Positions 1 to 5,351 of a DNA stretch of 5,351 nucleotides are shown one piece after another (position 1 is the stretch's first letter; every line of letters begins with the position of its first letter). The notes under the pieces were generated by a model. It was given only the letters and a program-made list of their open reading frames with translations, made no database searches and had not been told where the DNA came from. The position numbers and the translations under genes were made by a program. This stretch comes from Clostridia bacterium (GTDB lineage: Bacteria > Bacillota_A > Clostridia > Oscillospirales > Acutalibacteraceae): positions 1-5,351 of the forward strand of contig JAFPAK010000236.1 in the NCBI GenBank assembly GCA_017390825.1, in the 5' to 3' direction.

Positions 1-597
1 GAATTTACAGATCCTCTTGCAATCTTTGCTATCAAGATGATTCAGGATGACCTTGTAGCTTCTTACAACGGAGATATGACAAAGCGTGCTTCTATGCATA
101 ATGCTCAGTGTTTAGCAGGCATGGCATTCTCCAACGCACTTCTCGGTATTGTTCACTCCATGGCACACAAGACAGGTGCTGTGTTTGAAGACCTCGGTGC
201 ACACATCATCCACGGTGCGGCTAATGCTATGTACCTTCCCAAGGTTATCGCTTTCAATGCAAAGGATGAAACTGCAAAGAAGCGTTACGGCGTAATCGCT
301 GATTACATGGGTCTTGGCGGTGCAAGCGATGATGAAAAGGTTGCAAACCTTATCGCTTACCTCCGTGGTATGAATGATGCTCTTAACATTCCTCAGTGCA
401 TTAAGAACTATGGTTTAGACAGCCTTCCTTGCGAACAGGGCTTTGTTCCTGAAGAAATCTTCCTTGAAAGACTTCCTGAAATCGCAAAGAATGCAGTTGC
501 AGATGCTTGCACAGGCTCTAACCCCAGAAAGATTTCTGTGGAAGAAATGGAAAAGCTGCTTAAATGCTGCTACTACGATACAGAAGTTGATTTCTAA
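1..597 (+). CDS. Iron-containing alcohol dehydrogenase, C-terminal half (5' end outside window)
   Basis: The reading frame is open from base 1 and ends at 595-597 with a tandem TAA TAA; 198 residues are visible of a family usually near 390, so the N-terminal nucleotide-binding half is missing. These cytosolic enzymes interconvert aldehydes and alcohols with NAD(P)H. Counting from base 1, the helical metal-binding domain shows VH-SMAH (H52 and H56) and an IIHG motif (H71). By analogy with E. coli FucO, H52 and H71 would be two of the three metal-ligand histidines and H56 the conserved active-site histidine; the first Asp/His ligand pair lies upstream of the window. The NAMYLPKVIAFN stretch and the C-terminal KCCYYDTEVDF fit clostridial butanol/ethanol dehydrogenase-type members. 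Substrate and cofactor preference cannot be read from this half. Lysine is coded by AAG in 12 of 13 cases, unlike the genes downstream. A hairpin terminator follows 24 bases after the stop. Confidence 0.93.
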   Translation, partial: EFTDPLAIFAIKMIQDDLVASYNGDMTKRASMHNAQCLAGMAFSNALLGIVHSMAHKTGAVFEDLGAHIIHGAANAMYLPKVIAFNAKDETAKKRYGVIADYMGLGGASDDEKVANLIAYLRGMNDALNIPQCIKNYGLDSLPCEQGFVPEEIFLERLPEIAKNAVADACTGSNPRKISVEEMEKLLKCCYYDTEVDF

Positions 598-621
598 TAA
601 CGGGTTAACCGTATATATTTG

Positions 622-657
622 AAAAGGCGGTTACCGGTTTTCCGGTAGCCGCCTTTT
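622..657 (+). terminator. Hairpin terminator between the alcohol dehydrogenase and nfnA
   Basis: A 16-bp stem (622-637 with 642-657, one G-U pair) closes a TTTT loop. The core GGCGG...CCGCC is GC-rich and is flanked by AAAA on the left and TTTT on the right. The U tract is only four bases and is itself paired with the A tract, so termination may be partial. It ends 18 bases before the nfnA start, leaving no room for a promoter between the two. nfnAB must therefore be read through it or be transcribed from a promoter at or before the hairpin. Confidence 0.8.
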
Positions 658-675
658 GATGAATGGAGAAAAACA

Positions 676-1530
676 ATGTATAAAATAGTTGAAAAAAAGA
701 TACTGAATCCTACCGTAATTCAGCTTTTAATCGAAGCTCCGCTTGTGGCAAACAAAGCGAAACCCGGACAATTCATTATACTTCGCGTAGATGAAGATGG
801 AGAGCGAATTCCGCTCACAGTAGCAGGAGTGAACAAAGAAAAAGGAATCGTTAAGATTATTTTTCAAATAGCAGGAGCTACTACCAAGAAACTTTCCTAC
901 AAGGAAACAGGCGAATATATTCAAGATTTTGTCGGACCGCTTGGCACGGCAACACATCTTGAAGGAATAAAAAAAGCATGTATTGTTGGCGGTGGCGTAG
1001 GTTGTGCAATTGCAATGCCTATTGCAGAGGCACTTCACGATATGGGTGCTGACGTTACAAGTATTATTGGCTTCAGGAACAAGGACGCGCTTATCCTTGA
1101 AGACGAATTCAAAGCTTGCTCGGACACTTTGCGCATTATGACTGACGATGGTTCATTCGGTGAGCATGGGAATGTTACTGTTCCGCTTAAAGAAATACTT
1201 GAATCAGGCGAAAAATTTGATATGATAATCACCATTGGACCTCTTATTATGATGAAATATGTAGTGGAAACTGCGAGACCATACAATACACCTGTTACAG
1301 CATCGATGAATCCTATTATGATAGATGGAACAGGAATGTGCGGCGGATGCCGACTTACACTGAATATAGATGGCAAAAAGGTAACAAAATTCGCTTGCGT
1401 TGACGGACCGGATTTTAATGGCTACGAGATTGATTTTGATGAAGCTATGTCAAGAGGCAGAATGTATGGCGATTTTGAGCGTCATGCGTACGAGGCAAGT
1501 TGTAATCTTTTTAATAAGGAGGTGCACTAA
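676..1530 (+). CDS. nfnA: NfnA, small subunit of NADH-dependent reduced ferredoxin:NADP+ oxidoreductase
   Basis: This is the small FAD/[2Fe-2S] subunit of the cytosolic electron-bifurcating transhydrogenase NfnAB, which couples NADH plus reduced ferredoxin to reduction of two NADP+, reversibly. It has 284 residues, usual for the family. An N-terminal FAD-binding barrel contains PGQF (30-33) and RIPLTVAG (44-51). An NAD(H)-binding domain follows with VGGGVG (104-109). The C-terminal iron-sulfur segment has D217, C222, C225 and C241. Three cysteines and one aspartate match the unusual ligand set described for the Thermotoga NfnA [2Fe-2S] cluster. The ATG is chosen because GGAG at 665-668 stands 7 bases upstream. 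PyrK of dihydroorotate dehydrogenase and the sulfide dehydrogenase small subunit are related by fold, but the adjoining nfnB decides for NfnA. The gene ends one base before nfnB. No promoter is visible between the upstream hairpin and the ribosome site. Confidence 0.93.
   Translation: MYKIVEKKILNPTVIQLLIEAPLVANKAKPGQFIILRVDEDGERIPLTVAGVNKEKGIVKIIFQIAGATTKKLSYKETGEYIQDFVGPLGTATHLEGIKKACIVGGGVGCAIAMPIAEALHDMGADVTSIIGFRNKDALILEDEFKACSDTLRIMTDDGSFGEHGNVTVPLKEILESGEKFDMIITIGPLIMMKYVVETARPYNTPVTASMNPIMIDGTGMCGGCRLTLNIDGKKVTKFACVDGPDFNGYEIDFDEAMSRGRMYGDFERHAYEASCNLFNKEVH
1516..1524 (+). promoter_or_regulatory. Shine-Dalgarno of nfnB, inside the end of nfnA
   Basis: AAGGAGGTG lies 7 bases before the ATG at 1532 and overlaps the last sense codons of nfnA (Lys-Glu-Val). 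This site fixes the nfnB start at 1532 and rejects the longer open frame reaching back to 1400. The arrangement predicts translational coupling and balanced synthesis of the two subunits. Confidence 0.9.
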
Positions 1531-1531
1531 A

Positions 1532-2947
1532 ATGGCAAAAGCTAATATGTCCCTTACAAGAAATATAATGCCGACACAAGATGCCAAAACACGTGCACAT
1601 AATTTTGATGAGGTTGCGCTTGGTTATTCTGAAGAAACGGCAATTAATGAAGCTATGCGTTGCCTTGATTGTAAGAATATGCCTTGTGTTGGTGCGTGCC
1701 CGGTTAAAATTCACATACCTGAATTTATTTCTAAGATAAAAGATGGTGATTTCGAGGGTGCATATCAGGTGATAACAAAGACCTCCTCTCTCCCTGCCGT
1801 ATGCGGAAGAGTATGTCCGCAGGAAACACAGTGCGAGTCAAAATGTGTACGGGGTATAAAAGGAGAATCAGTTGGTATAGGAAGACTGGAACGTTTTGTT
1901 GCTGACTGGCACAACACTTTTGGTACAGAAGAACCCATCTCTCCGAAATCAAACGGTCATAAGGTTGCAATTGTAGGCTCAGGTCCTTCAGGCTTGACCT
2001 GTGCGGGCGATCTTGCAAAGAAAGGCTACGATGTTACAATCTACGAAGCACTTCACACGGCAGGTGGTGTACTTGTTTATGGTATTCCTGAATTTCGTCT
2101 TCCCAAAAAGATCGTGGCAAAAGAGGTAGATACGCTTAGAAAACTTGGCGTTAAAATTGAGACCAATGTAGTTATCGGAAAGACTTTAACTATTGATGAG
2201 CTTTTCGATATGGGATATGAAGCTGTATTTATTGGTTCCGGTGCAGGACTTCCTAAATTTATGGGAATTCCCGGAGAATCATTGAATGGTGTTTATTCTG
2301 CTAATGAATTTCTTACAAGAAGTAACCTGATGAAATCCTATATTGAAAATCCTGAGACTCCTATTATGAAGGGTGGTAAGGTTGCTGTCGTTGGTGGTGG
2401 CAATGTGGCTATGGATGCGGCAAGAACAGCACTTCGTCTGGGGGCAGAAAAGGTATATATAGTATATAGACGTTCTATGGAAGAGCTTCCTGCAAGACAC
2501 GAAGAAGTTGAGCATGCCATTGAAGAAGGAATTGAATTTAATCTTCTTTGCAATCCTACTGAAATTATCGGATATAACAATCCTGATGATCCTAAAGATC
2601 CAAAAAACGGCTTTGTCAAGGGTATGCGTTGCATAAAGATGGAACTTGGTGAACCTGATGAAAAAGGCAGAAGGCGTCCTGTAACAATTCCTGACAGTGA
2701 ATTCACAATTGATGTTGATACTGTTATTATGTCTATCGGAACCTCTCCGAATCCATTGATTAAATCAACTACAGATGGGCTTGAAGTTAACCGTCATGGT
2801 GGTATTGTAGTTAACGAGGATGGTCTTACTTCCCGTGATGCTGTTTATGCAGGAGGAGATGCAGTTACAGGTGCGGCTACTGTTATATCTGCTATGGGAG
2901 CAGGCAAGACTGCAGCCAGGGCTATCGATGAGGCACTGAACAAATAA
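1532..2947 (+). CDS. nfnB: NfnB, large subunit of NADH-dependent reduced ferredoxin:NADP+ oxidoreductase
   Basis: The large subunit carries the bifurcating FAD, two [4Fe-4S] clusters and the NADP(H) site, and exchanges electrons with ferredoxin. It has 471 residues, normal for the family. The N-terminal iron-sulfur domain has C44, C47, C52 and C56, then C91, C95, C101 and C105. By comparison with dihydropyrimidine dehydrogenase, one cluster would use C56, C95, C101 and C105, the other C44, C47, C52 plus a non-cysteine ligand, here probably E120 in GRLERF. FAD binding is shown by VGSGPSG (148-154) and GGDAVTGAATV (441-451). NADPH binding is shown by VGGGNVAMD (287-295) followed by YRRS (312-315), whose arginines suit the 2'-phosphate. 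GltD of glutamate synthase is very similar and is often the automatic name; a neighbouring nfnA, and no gltB in view, support NfnB. The start follows from the ribosome site at 1516-1524. Confidence 0.94.
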   Translation: MAKANMSLTRNIMPTQDAKTRAHNFDEVALGYSEETAINEAMRCLDCKNMPCVGACPVKIHIPEFISKIKDGDFEGAYQVITKTSSLPAVCGRVCPQETQCESKCVRGIKGESVGIGRLERFVADWHNTFGTEEPISPKSNGHKVAIVGSGPSGLTCAGDLAKKGYDVTIYEALHTAGGVLVYGIPEFRLPKKIVAKEVDTLRKLGVKIETNVVIGKTLTIDELFDMGYEAVFIGSGAGLPKFMGIPGESLNGVYSANEFLTRSNLMKSYIENPETPIMKGGKVAVVGGGNVAMDAARTALRLGAEKVYIVYRRSMEELPARHEEVEHAIEEGIEFNLLCNPTEIIGYNNPDDPKDPKNGFVKGMRCIKMELGEPDEKGRRRPVTIPDSEFTIDVDTVIMSIGTSPNPLIKSTTDGLEVNRHGGIVVNEDGLTSRDAVYAGGDAVTGAATVISAMGAGKTAARAIDEALNK

Positions 2948-2991
2948 CGGGATATATCAAAATGTATAATAAGGCTATGCTATTTTAATTA

Positions 2992-3020
2992 TTTACAATT
3001 AAGAATTAGTAAGATACAAT
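2992..3020 (+). promoter_or_regulatory. Sigma-A-type promoter candidate upstream of the possible small RNA
   Basis: TTTACA (2992-2997) and TACAAT (3015-3020) each match five of six consensus bases and are separated by exactly 17 bases. Initiation would fall near A3027. The closest thing downstream is a structured segment and a terminator, not a gene. AT-rich DNA gives chance matches, so this is a prediction only. Confidence 0.5.
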
Positions 3021-3026
3021 GAATTT

Positions 3027-3151
3027 ATCAACCATACAGTTATCTTCGTCCATAACGATAAGACCACATTCCTACCTTGGTTCGTATCTGAAAAGTGATG
3101 AGAATAACTGCAAAAGATTGCCGTTTGAGGAAGAAACGGCAATCTTTTTTT
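3027..3151 (+). ncRNA. Candidate structured small RNA, about 125 nt
   Basis: A promoter-like pair just upstream and a strong terminator at the end bound a segment with its own structure. Bases 3037-3050 can pair with 3097-3110: 14 positions, with one C-A mismatch and two G-U pairs, closed by CAGTTAT/ATAACTG. Inside it a second helix can form from 3052-3058 with 3082-3087 (A3055 bulged) and 3063-3066 with 3078-3081, leaving an 11-base pyrimidine-rich loop at 3067-3077. The terminator hairpin begins one base after the long stem. I recognise no known family: it is too short for typical 6S RNA and shows no riboswitch core I know. It could instead be the 3' untranslated end of the nfnAB message, or a leader with a terminator in front of rex. 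The 5' end is inferred from the promoter spacing. Confidence 0.35.
3112..3151 (+). terminator. Strong intrinsic terminator after nfnAB / candidate small RNA
   Basis: A perfect 15-bp stem (3112-3126 with 3134-3148) with a GAGGAAG loop is followed by a T run from 3145 to 3151. It would end transcription arriving from nfnB, whose stop is 164 bases upstream, and any RNA started near 3027. It isolates rex-adhE from nfnAB. On the other strand the T run is only four bases, so reverse termination would be weaker. Confidence 0.92.
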
Positions 3152-3186
3152 ATGTTTCTTGTAACGAAAACATTAGATAATATGCG

Positions 3187-3209
3187 TATCGATTAGGGGT
3201 ATATCGATA
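3187..3209. repeat. Inverted repeat with two ATCGAT cores upstream of rex
   Basis: TATCGAT (3187-3193) and ATCGATA (3203-3209) form a 7-bp perfect inverted repeat with a 9-base spacer. Because ATCGAT is itself palindromic, TATCGAT also occurs as a direct repeat 15 bases apart (3187 and 3202). It lies after the terminator and about 50 bases before the Rex operator, so it could be a second regulator site for rex-adhE. It does not resemble a Rex box. No protein can be named from the sequence. Confidence 0.4.
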
Positions 3210-3238
3210 AAGATATTACTGATACAACATTTTAATAA

Positions 3239-3267
3239 TTCCCAAAAGTAAAAAACAATGTTAAAAT
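3239..3267 (+). promoter_or_regulatory. Probable rex-adhE promoter
   Basis: TAAAAT at 3262-3267 matches five of six bases of a -10 element. TTCCCA at 3239-3244, 17 bases upstream, is a weak -35 (four of six). Initiation would be near 3274, giving a leader of about 26 bases with the GGAGG ribosome site. The -10 lies inside the Rex operator, so bound Rex would block RNA polymerase. The operator position supports the promoter more than the -35 does. Confidence 0.5.
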
Positions 3268-3275
3268 ATTAACGA
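3258..3275. promoter_or_regulatory. Rex operator (redox-responsive repressor box)
   Basis: ATGTTAAAATATTAACGA matches the Rex consensus TTGTTAA-N4-TTAACAA at 12 of 14 defined bases, with a perfect GTTAA-N4-TTAAC core at 3260-3273. It sits 24 bases before the rex start and overlaps the likely -10. Rex boxes are known upstream of rex and adhE in many Clostridia. I infer autoregulation: Rex bound at low NADH/NAD+ represses rex-adhE, and NADH binding releases it. Confidence 0.82.
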
Positions 3276-3299
3276 AGTCAAGAGATTGGAGGTTTTGGG

Positions 3300-3923
3300 A
3301 TGGAAAAATGCTCAGTATCAAAAGCAACGCTCGGAAGATTGCCCTGCTACTTGCAGCACTTAAGAGCGATACTGAAAAATAATGATGAGTATGTTTCCGC
3401 AACTACGATAGCTAAAGAATTGTCGCTGGGTGAAGTTCAGGTCCGTAAGGATTTAAACTCAATCAGCGGTGCGGGACGGCCTAAAATTGGATATGCAGTC
3501 AAAGATTTAATAGAAAGCATAGAAAATGCATTGGGTTACAGCAATTTAGCAAAAGCAATTATTGTAGGAGCAGGAAAGCTCGGTCAGGCTCTTCTGAATT
3601 TTGAAGGTTTTGGCGAATACGGAGTTGAAATTTCAGCCGCCTTCGACCTTGTGGCGGAAGAAAAAGACGAACTGCACAGAGAAGTTCATCCAATGACGCA
3701 GTTTGAAAGTTTCTGTAAAAACAACAATATAAAAATCGGTATTATTACCGTTAATGAGAATGCAGCTCAACAAGTGTGCGACCTTATGCTGAAGAATAAT
3801 ATCAAAGCAATATGGAACTTCACACCTAAAAAGCTGAATGTACCGAAAGATGTGCTTGTTCAGCAAGAAAATCTGGCATTATCTTTAGCTCATCTTAATA
3901 ATCAATTAGTTAATCAAAATTAG
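3300..3923 (+). CDS. rex: Redox-sensing transcriptional repressor Rex
   Basis: Rex is a homodimeric cytosolic repressor that reads the NADH/NAD+ ratio and controls fermentation genes. The protein has 207 residues, close to the usual 205-220. An N-terminal winged helix spans roughly residues 8-75, with LGRLPCYLQ (11-19), the recognition-helix sequence QVRKDL (47-52) and GRPKIGY (59-65). The Rossmann domain begins at IIVGAGKLGQAL, with G90-x-G92-x2-G95. AAFD, the GIITVNENAAQQV stretch and NFTPKKLNVP are further Rex landmarks, and a C-terminal helix (ENLALSLAHLNNQL) fits the domain-swapped dimer helix. The ATG has TTGGAGG at 3286-3292, 7 bases upstream. A Rex box lies over the likely promoter, predicting autoregulation. 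The stop overlaps the adhE ribosome site, so rex and adhE should be one transcript. Confidence 0.96.
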   Translation: MEKCSVSKATLGRLPCYLQHLRAILKNNDEYVSATTIAKELSLGEVQVRKDLNSISGAGRPKIGYAVKDLIESIENALGYSNLAKAIIVGAGKLGQALLNFEGFGEYGVEISAAFDLVAEEKDELHREVHPMTQFESFCKNNNIKIGIITVNENAAQQVCDLMLKNNIKAIWNFTPKKLNVPKDVLVQQENLALSLAHLNNQLVNQN

Positions 3924-3927
3924 GAGG
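3922..3927 (+). promoter_or_regulatory. Shine-Dalgarno of adhE overlapping the rex stop codon
   Basis: AGGAGG starts at the second base of the rex TAG stop and lies 9 bases before the adhE ATG at 3937. With no terminator or promoter between the two genes, this supports a rex-adhE operon, and it fixes the adhE start. Confidence 0.9.
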
Positions 3928-3936
3928 ATTATAAAA

Positions 3937-5351
3937 ATGGATAAAAAAAATTACGAAATCGTAGACAGCGTTGAAAAGCTCGAAGAAGCGATTGCACGCA
4001 CAAGAGAAGCACAGAAAATTTTCGCTACCTACACACAAGAGCAGGTTGATAAAATTTTCTTGGCAGCCGCATCTGCTGCAAATAAAGCAAGAATTCCCCT
4101 TGCTAAAATGGCAGTAGAAGAAACCGGAATGGGTGTTGTAGAAGACAAGGTTATTAAAAACAACTATGCTTCAGAGTACATATACAATGCTTACAAAGAC
4201 ACAAAAACCTGCGGTATTATCGAAGAAGATAAAGCATTCGGTATTAAGAAGGTTGCAGAGCCTATCGGTGTTGTTGCAGCAGTTATTCCTACTACTAACC
4301 CTACATCAACTGCAATATTCAAATGCTTACTTGCTCTTAAAACAAGAAACGCCATTATAATCTCTCCTCATCCGAGAGCAAAAAACTGTACAATCGCAGC
4401 AGCAAAGCTTGTACTTGAAGCGGCAGTTGCAGCCGGTGCTCCCGAAGGTATTATTGACTGGATTGATGTTCCAAGTCTTGATATGACAAACACAGTTATG
4501 AAAGAAGCTGACATCATCCTCGCAACAGGCGGTCCCGGAATGGTTAAGGCTGCATACTCAAGCGGTAAACCTGCACTTGGTGTTGGTGCCGGAAATACAC
4601 CTGCAATCATCGATGACAGTGCAGACATTCTTCTCGCTGTAAACTCAATCATCCACTCAAAGACATTTGATAACGGTATGATTTGCGCATCTGAACAGTC
4701 AGTAATCGTTCTTGAAAATATTTACGATATGGTAAAAGAAGAATTCGCAACTCGTGGTTGCTACTTCTTAAACGACAGAGAAACCGAGCAGGTTAGAAAA
4801 ACAATCATCATTAACGGAGCGCTCAATGCAAAAATCGTTGGTCAGCCGGCAGCAAAAATTGCAGAGCTTGCAGGCGTTAAGGTTCCTGAAGGAACAAAAA
4901 TTCTTATCGGTGAAGTAGAAAGTGTTGAACTTTCAGAAGAATTTGCCCACGAAAAATTATCTCCTGTTCTTGCAATGTATAAGGCAAAAGATTTTGAAGA
5001 CGCTCTTGATAAAGCGGAAAGACTTGTAGAAGACGGTGGATTCGGTCATACATCTTCTGTATACCTTAACGAAGTAACTGAAACAGAAAAAATCAATGAA
5101 TTTGCAGCAAGAATGAAGACTTGCCGTATCCTTGTTAACACACCTTCTTCACACGGCGGTATTGGCGACCTTTACAACTTTAAACTTGCACCAAGCCTTA
5201 CACTTGGTTGTGGTTCTTGGGGCGGTAACTCAGTTTCCGAAAACGTTGGTGTTAAACACCTTTTAAATATCAAAACAGTTGCAGAAAGAAGGGAAAACAT
5301 GCTTTGGTTCCGTGCACCTGAAAAGGTTTATATCAAGAAAGGTTGTCTTCC
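3937..5351 (+). CDS. adhE: Bifunctional acetaldehyde-CoA/alcohol dehydrogenase AdhE, N-terminal half (3' end outside window)
   Basis: AdhE converts acetyl-CoA to acetaldehyde and then ethanol, using two NADH; it typically forms spirosome filaments in the cytosol. The 471 visible residues cover the CoA-acylating aldehyde dehydrogenase domain. [18 protein letters not shown] starts at residue 106 (cofactor region) and GVGAGNTP is at 215-222. The catalytic cysteine is C250 in MICASEQS, near position 246 of E. coli AdhE. E339 in AHEKLSP and H371 in GFGHTS match other conserved active-site residues. The last residues ([19 protein letters not shown]) are the typical linker to the iron-dependent alcohol dehydrogenase domain, so a full protein near 870 residues is expected, though that domain is not seen. 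A stand-alone acylating aldehyde dehydrogenase is less likely because of this linker. The frame has no stop before the window edge. Expression is probably under the Rex box upstream of rex. Confidence 0.95.
   Translation, partial: MDKKNYEIVDSVEKLEEAIARTREAQKIFATYTQEQVDKIFLAAASAANKARIPLAKMAVEETGMGVVEDKVIKNNYASEYIYNAYKDTKTCGIIEEDKAFGIKKVAEPIGVVAAVIPTTNPTSTAIFKCLLALKTRNAIIISPHPRAKNCTIAAAKLVLEAAVAAGAPEGIIDWIDVPSLDMTNTVMKEADIILATGGPGMVKAAYSSGKPALGVGAGNTPAIIDDSADILLAVNSIIHSKTFDNGMICASEQSVIVLENIYDMVKEEFATRGCYFLNDRETEQVRKTIIINGALNAKIVGQPAAKIAELAGVKVPEGTKILIGEVESVELSEEFAHEKLSPVLAMYKAKDFEDALDKAERLVEDGGFGHTSSVYLNEVTETEKINEFAARMKTCRILVNTPSSHGGIGDLYNFKLAPSLTLGCGSWGGNSVSENVGVKHLLNIKTVAERRENMLWFRAPEKVYIKKGCL

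Larger units (their letters stand above)
2948..3299 (+). other. Long non-coding stretch between nfnB and rex
   Basis: These 352 bases are markedly more AT-rich than the flanking genes. No protein gene is convincing here; the longest ATG frame I found by hand (3019-3180) has 53 codons, no ribosome site, and runs through the terminator. From left to right I see an AT-rich segment, a promoter-like pair (2992-3020), a stem-forming region (3037-3110), a strong terminator (3112-3151), an inverted repeat (3187-3209), a weaker promoter-like pair (3239-3267), the Rex operator (3258-3275) and the rex ribosome site (GGAGG, 3288-3292). The rest, about 2948-2990 and 3210-3238, shows nothing I can name. 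Confidence 0.8.

Noticed and set aside
602..611. GGTTAACC as a possible Rex half-site or box before nfnA
   Set aside because: It lacks the TTGTTAA-N4-TTAACAA spacing and is only a short palindrome beside the terminator.
1400..1531. Upstream extension of the nfnB frame, giving a 515-residue protein
   Set aside because: The extension lies inside nfnA in another frame, is not NfnB-like, and the AAGGAGG site at 1516-1524 points to ATG 1532, which gives the usual family length.
2983..3004. TTAATT/AATTAA inverted repeat around the -35 element
   Set aside because: Such short all-AT palindromes are expected by chance in this AT-rich spacer and would form only a very weak hairpin.
3079..3090. GGTTCGTATC resembling a tRNA T-arm
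   Set aside because: The flanking bases cannot form the 5-bp T stem, and no acceptor, D or anticodon arms are present.
3097..3140. Hammerhead ribozyme-like words (TGATGAG and GAAAC)
   Set aside because: The required CUGAUGA is GUGAUGA, and the GAAAC falls in the terminator hairpin; the three-helix layout cannot be made.
3019..3180. A 53-codon ATG frame in the spacer
   Set aside because: No ribosome site precedes it, its ATG overlaps the promoter -10, it reads through the terminator hairpin, and the peptide resembles nothing I know.
4368..4652. Antisense open frame within adhE, and similar ones within nfnA, nfnB and rex
   Set aside because: Each lies opposite a well-identified gene and encodes low-complexity or unrecognisable protein, as expected for shadow frames.

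Overview
The window is a redox and fermentation locus from an anaerobic member of the Clostridia, most likely a gut or rumen Oscillospiraceae/Ruminococcaceae-type organism. This placement rests on the gene content (iron-dependent alcohol dehydrogenase, the electron-bifurcating transhydrogenase NfnAB, Rex and AdhE), on strong AGGAGG-type ribosome binding sites, on moderately AT-rich genes and on very AT-rich spacers. The genus cannot be fixed by eye. All genes lie on the + strand.

Layout. Positions 1-597 are the C-terminal half of an iron-containing alcohol dehydrogenase whose start is outside the window. A hairpin terminator follows (622-657), ending only 18 bases before nfnA. nfnA (676-1530) and nfnB (1532-2947) are separated by one base, and the nfnB Shine-Dalgarno lies inside the last codons of nfnA. 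Next is a 352-base non-coding stretch (2948-3299). It holds a good sigma-A-like promoter (2992-3020), a possible structured small RNA of about 125 nt ending in a strong intrinsic terminator (3112-3151), an inverted repeat (3187-3209), and a Rex operator (3258-3275) over the probable rex promoter. rex (3300-3923) is followed 13 bases later by adhE (from 3937), which runs off the right edge after its aldehyde dehydrogenase half.

How the parts fit. AdhE reduces acetyl-CoA to ethanol at the expense of NADH. NfnAB couples NADH and reduced ferredoxin to NADP+ reduction, linking the NADH, NADPH and ferredoxin pools. The iron alcohol dehydrogenase is another reductive sink for an aldehyde. Rex senses the NADH/NAD+ ratio, and its operator upstream of rex-adhE predicts autoregulated release of ethanol formation when NADH accumulates.

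The protein-coding genes are known families in a sensible context and I see no new protein system. The least explained element is the candidate small RNA between nfnB and rex.
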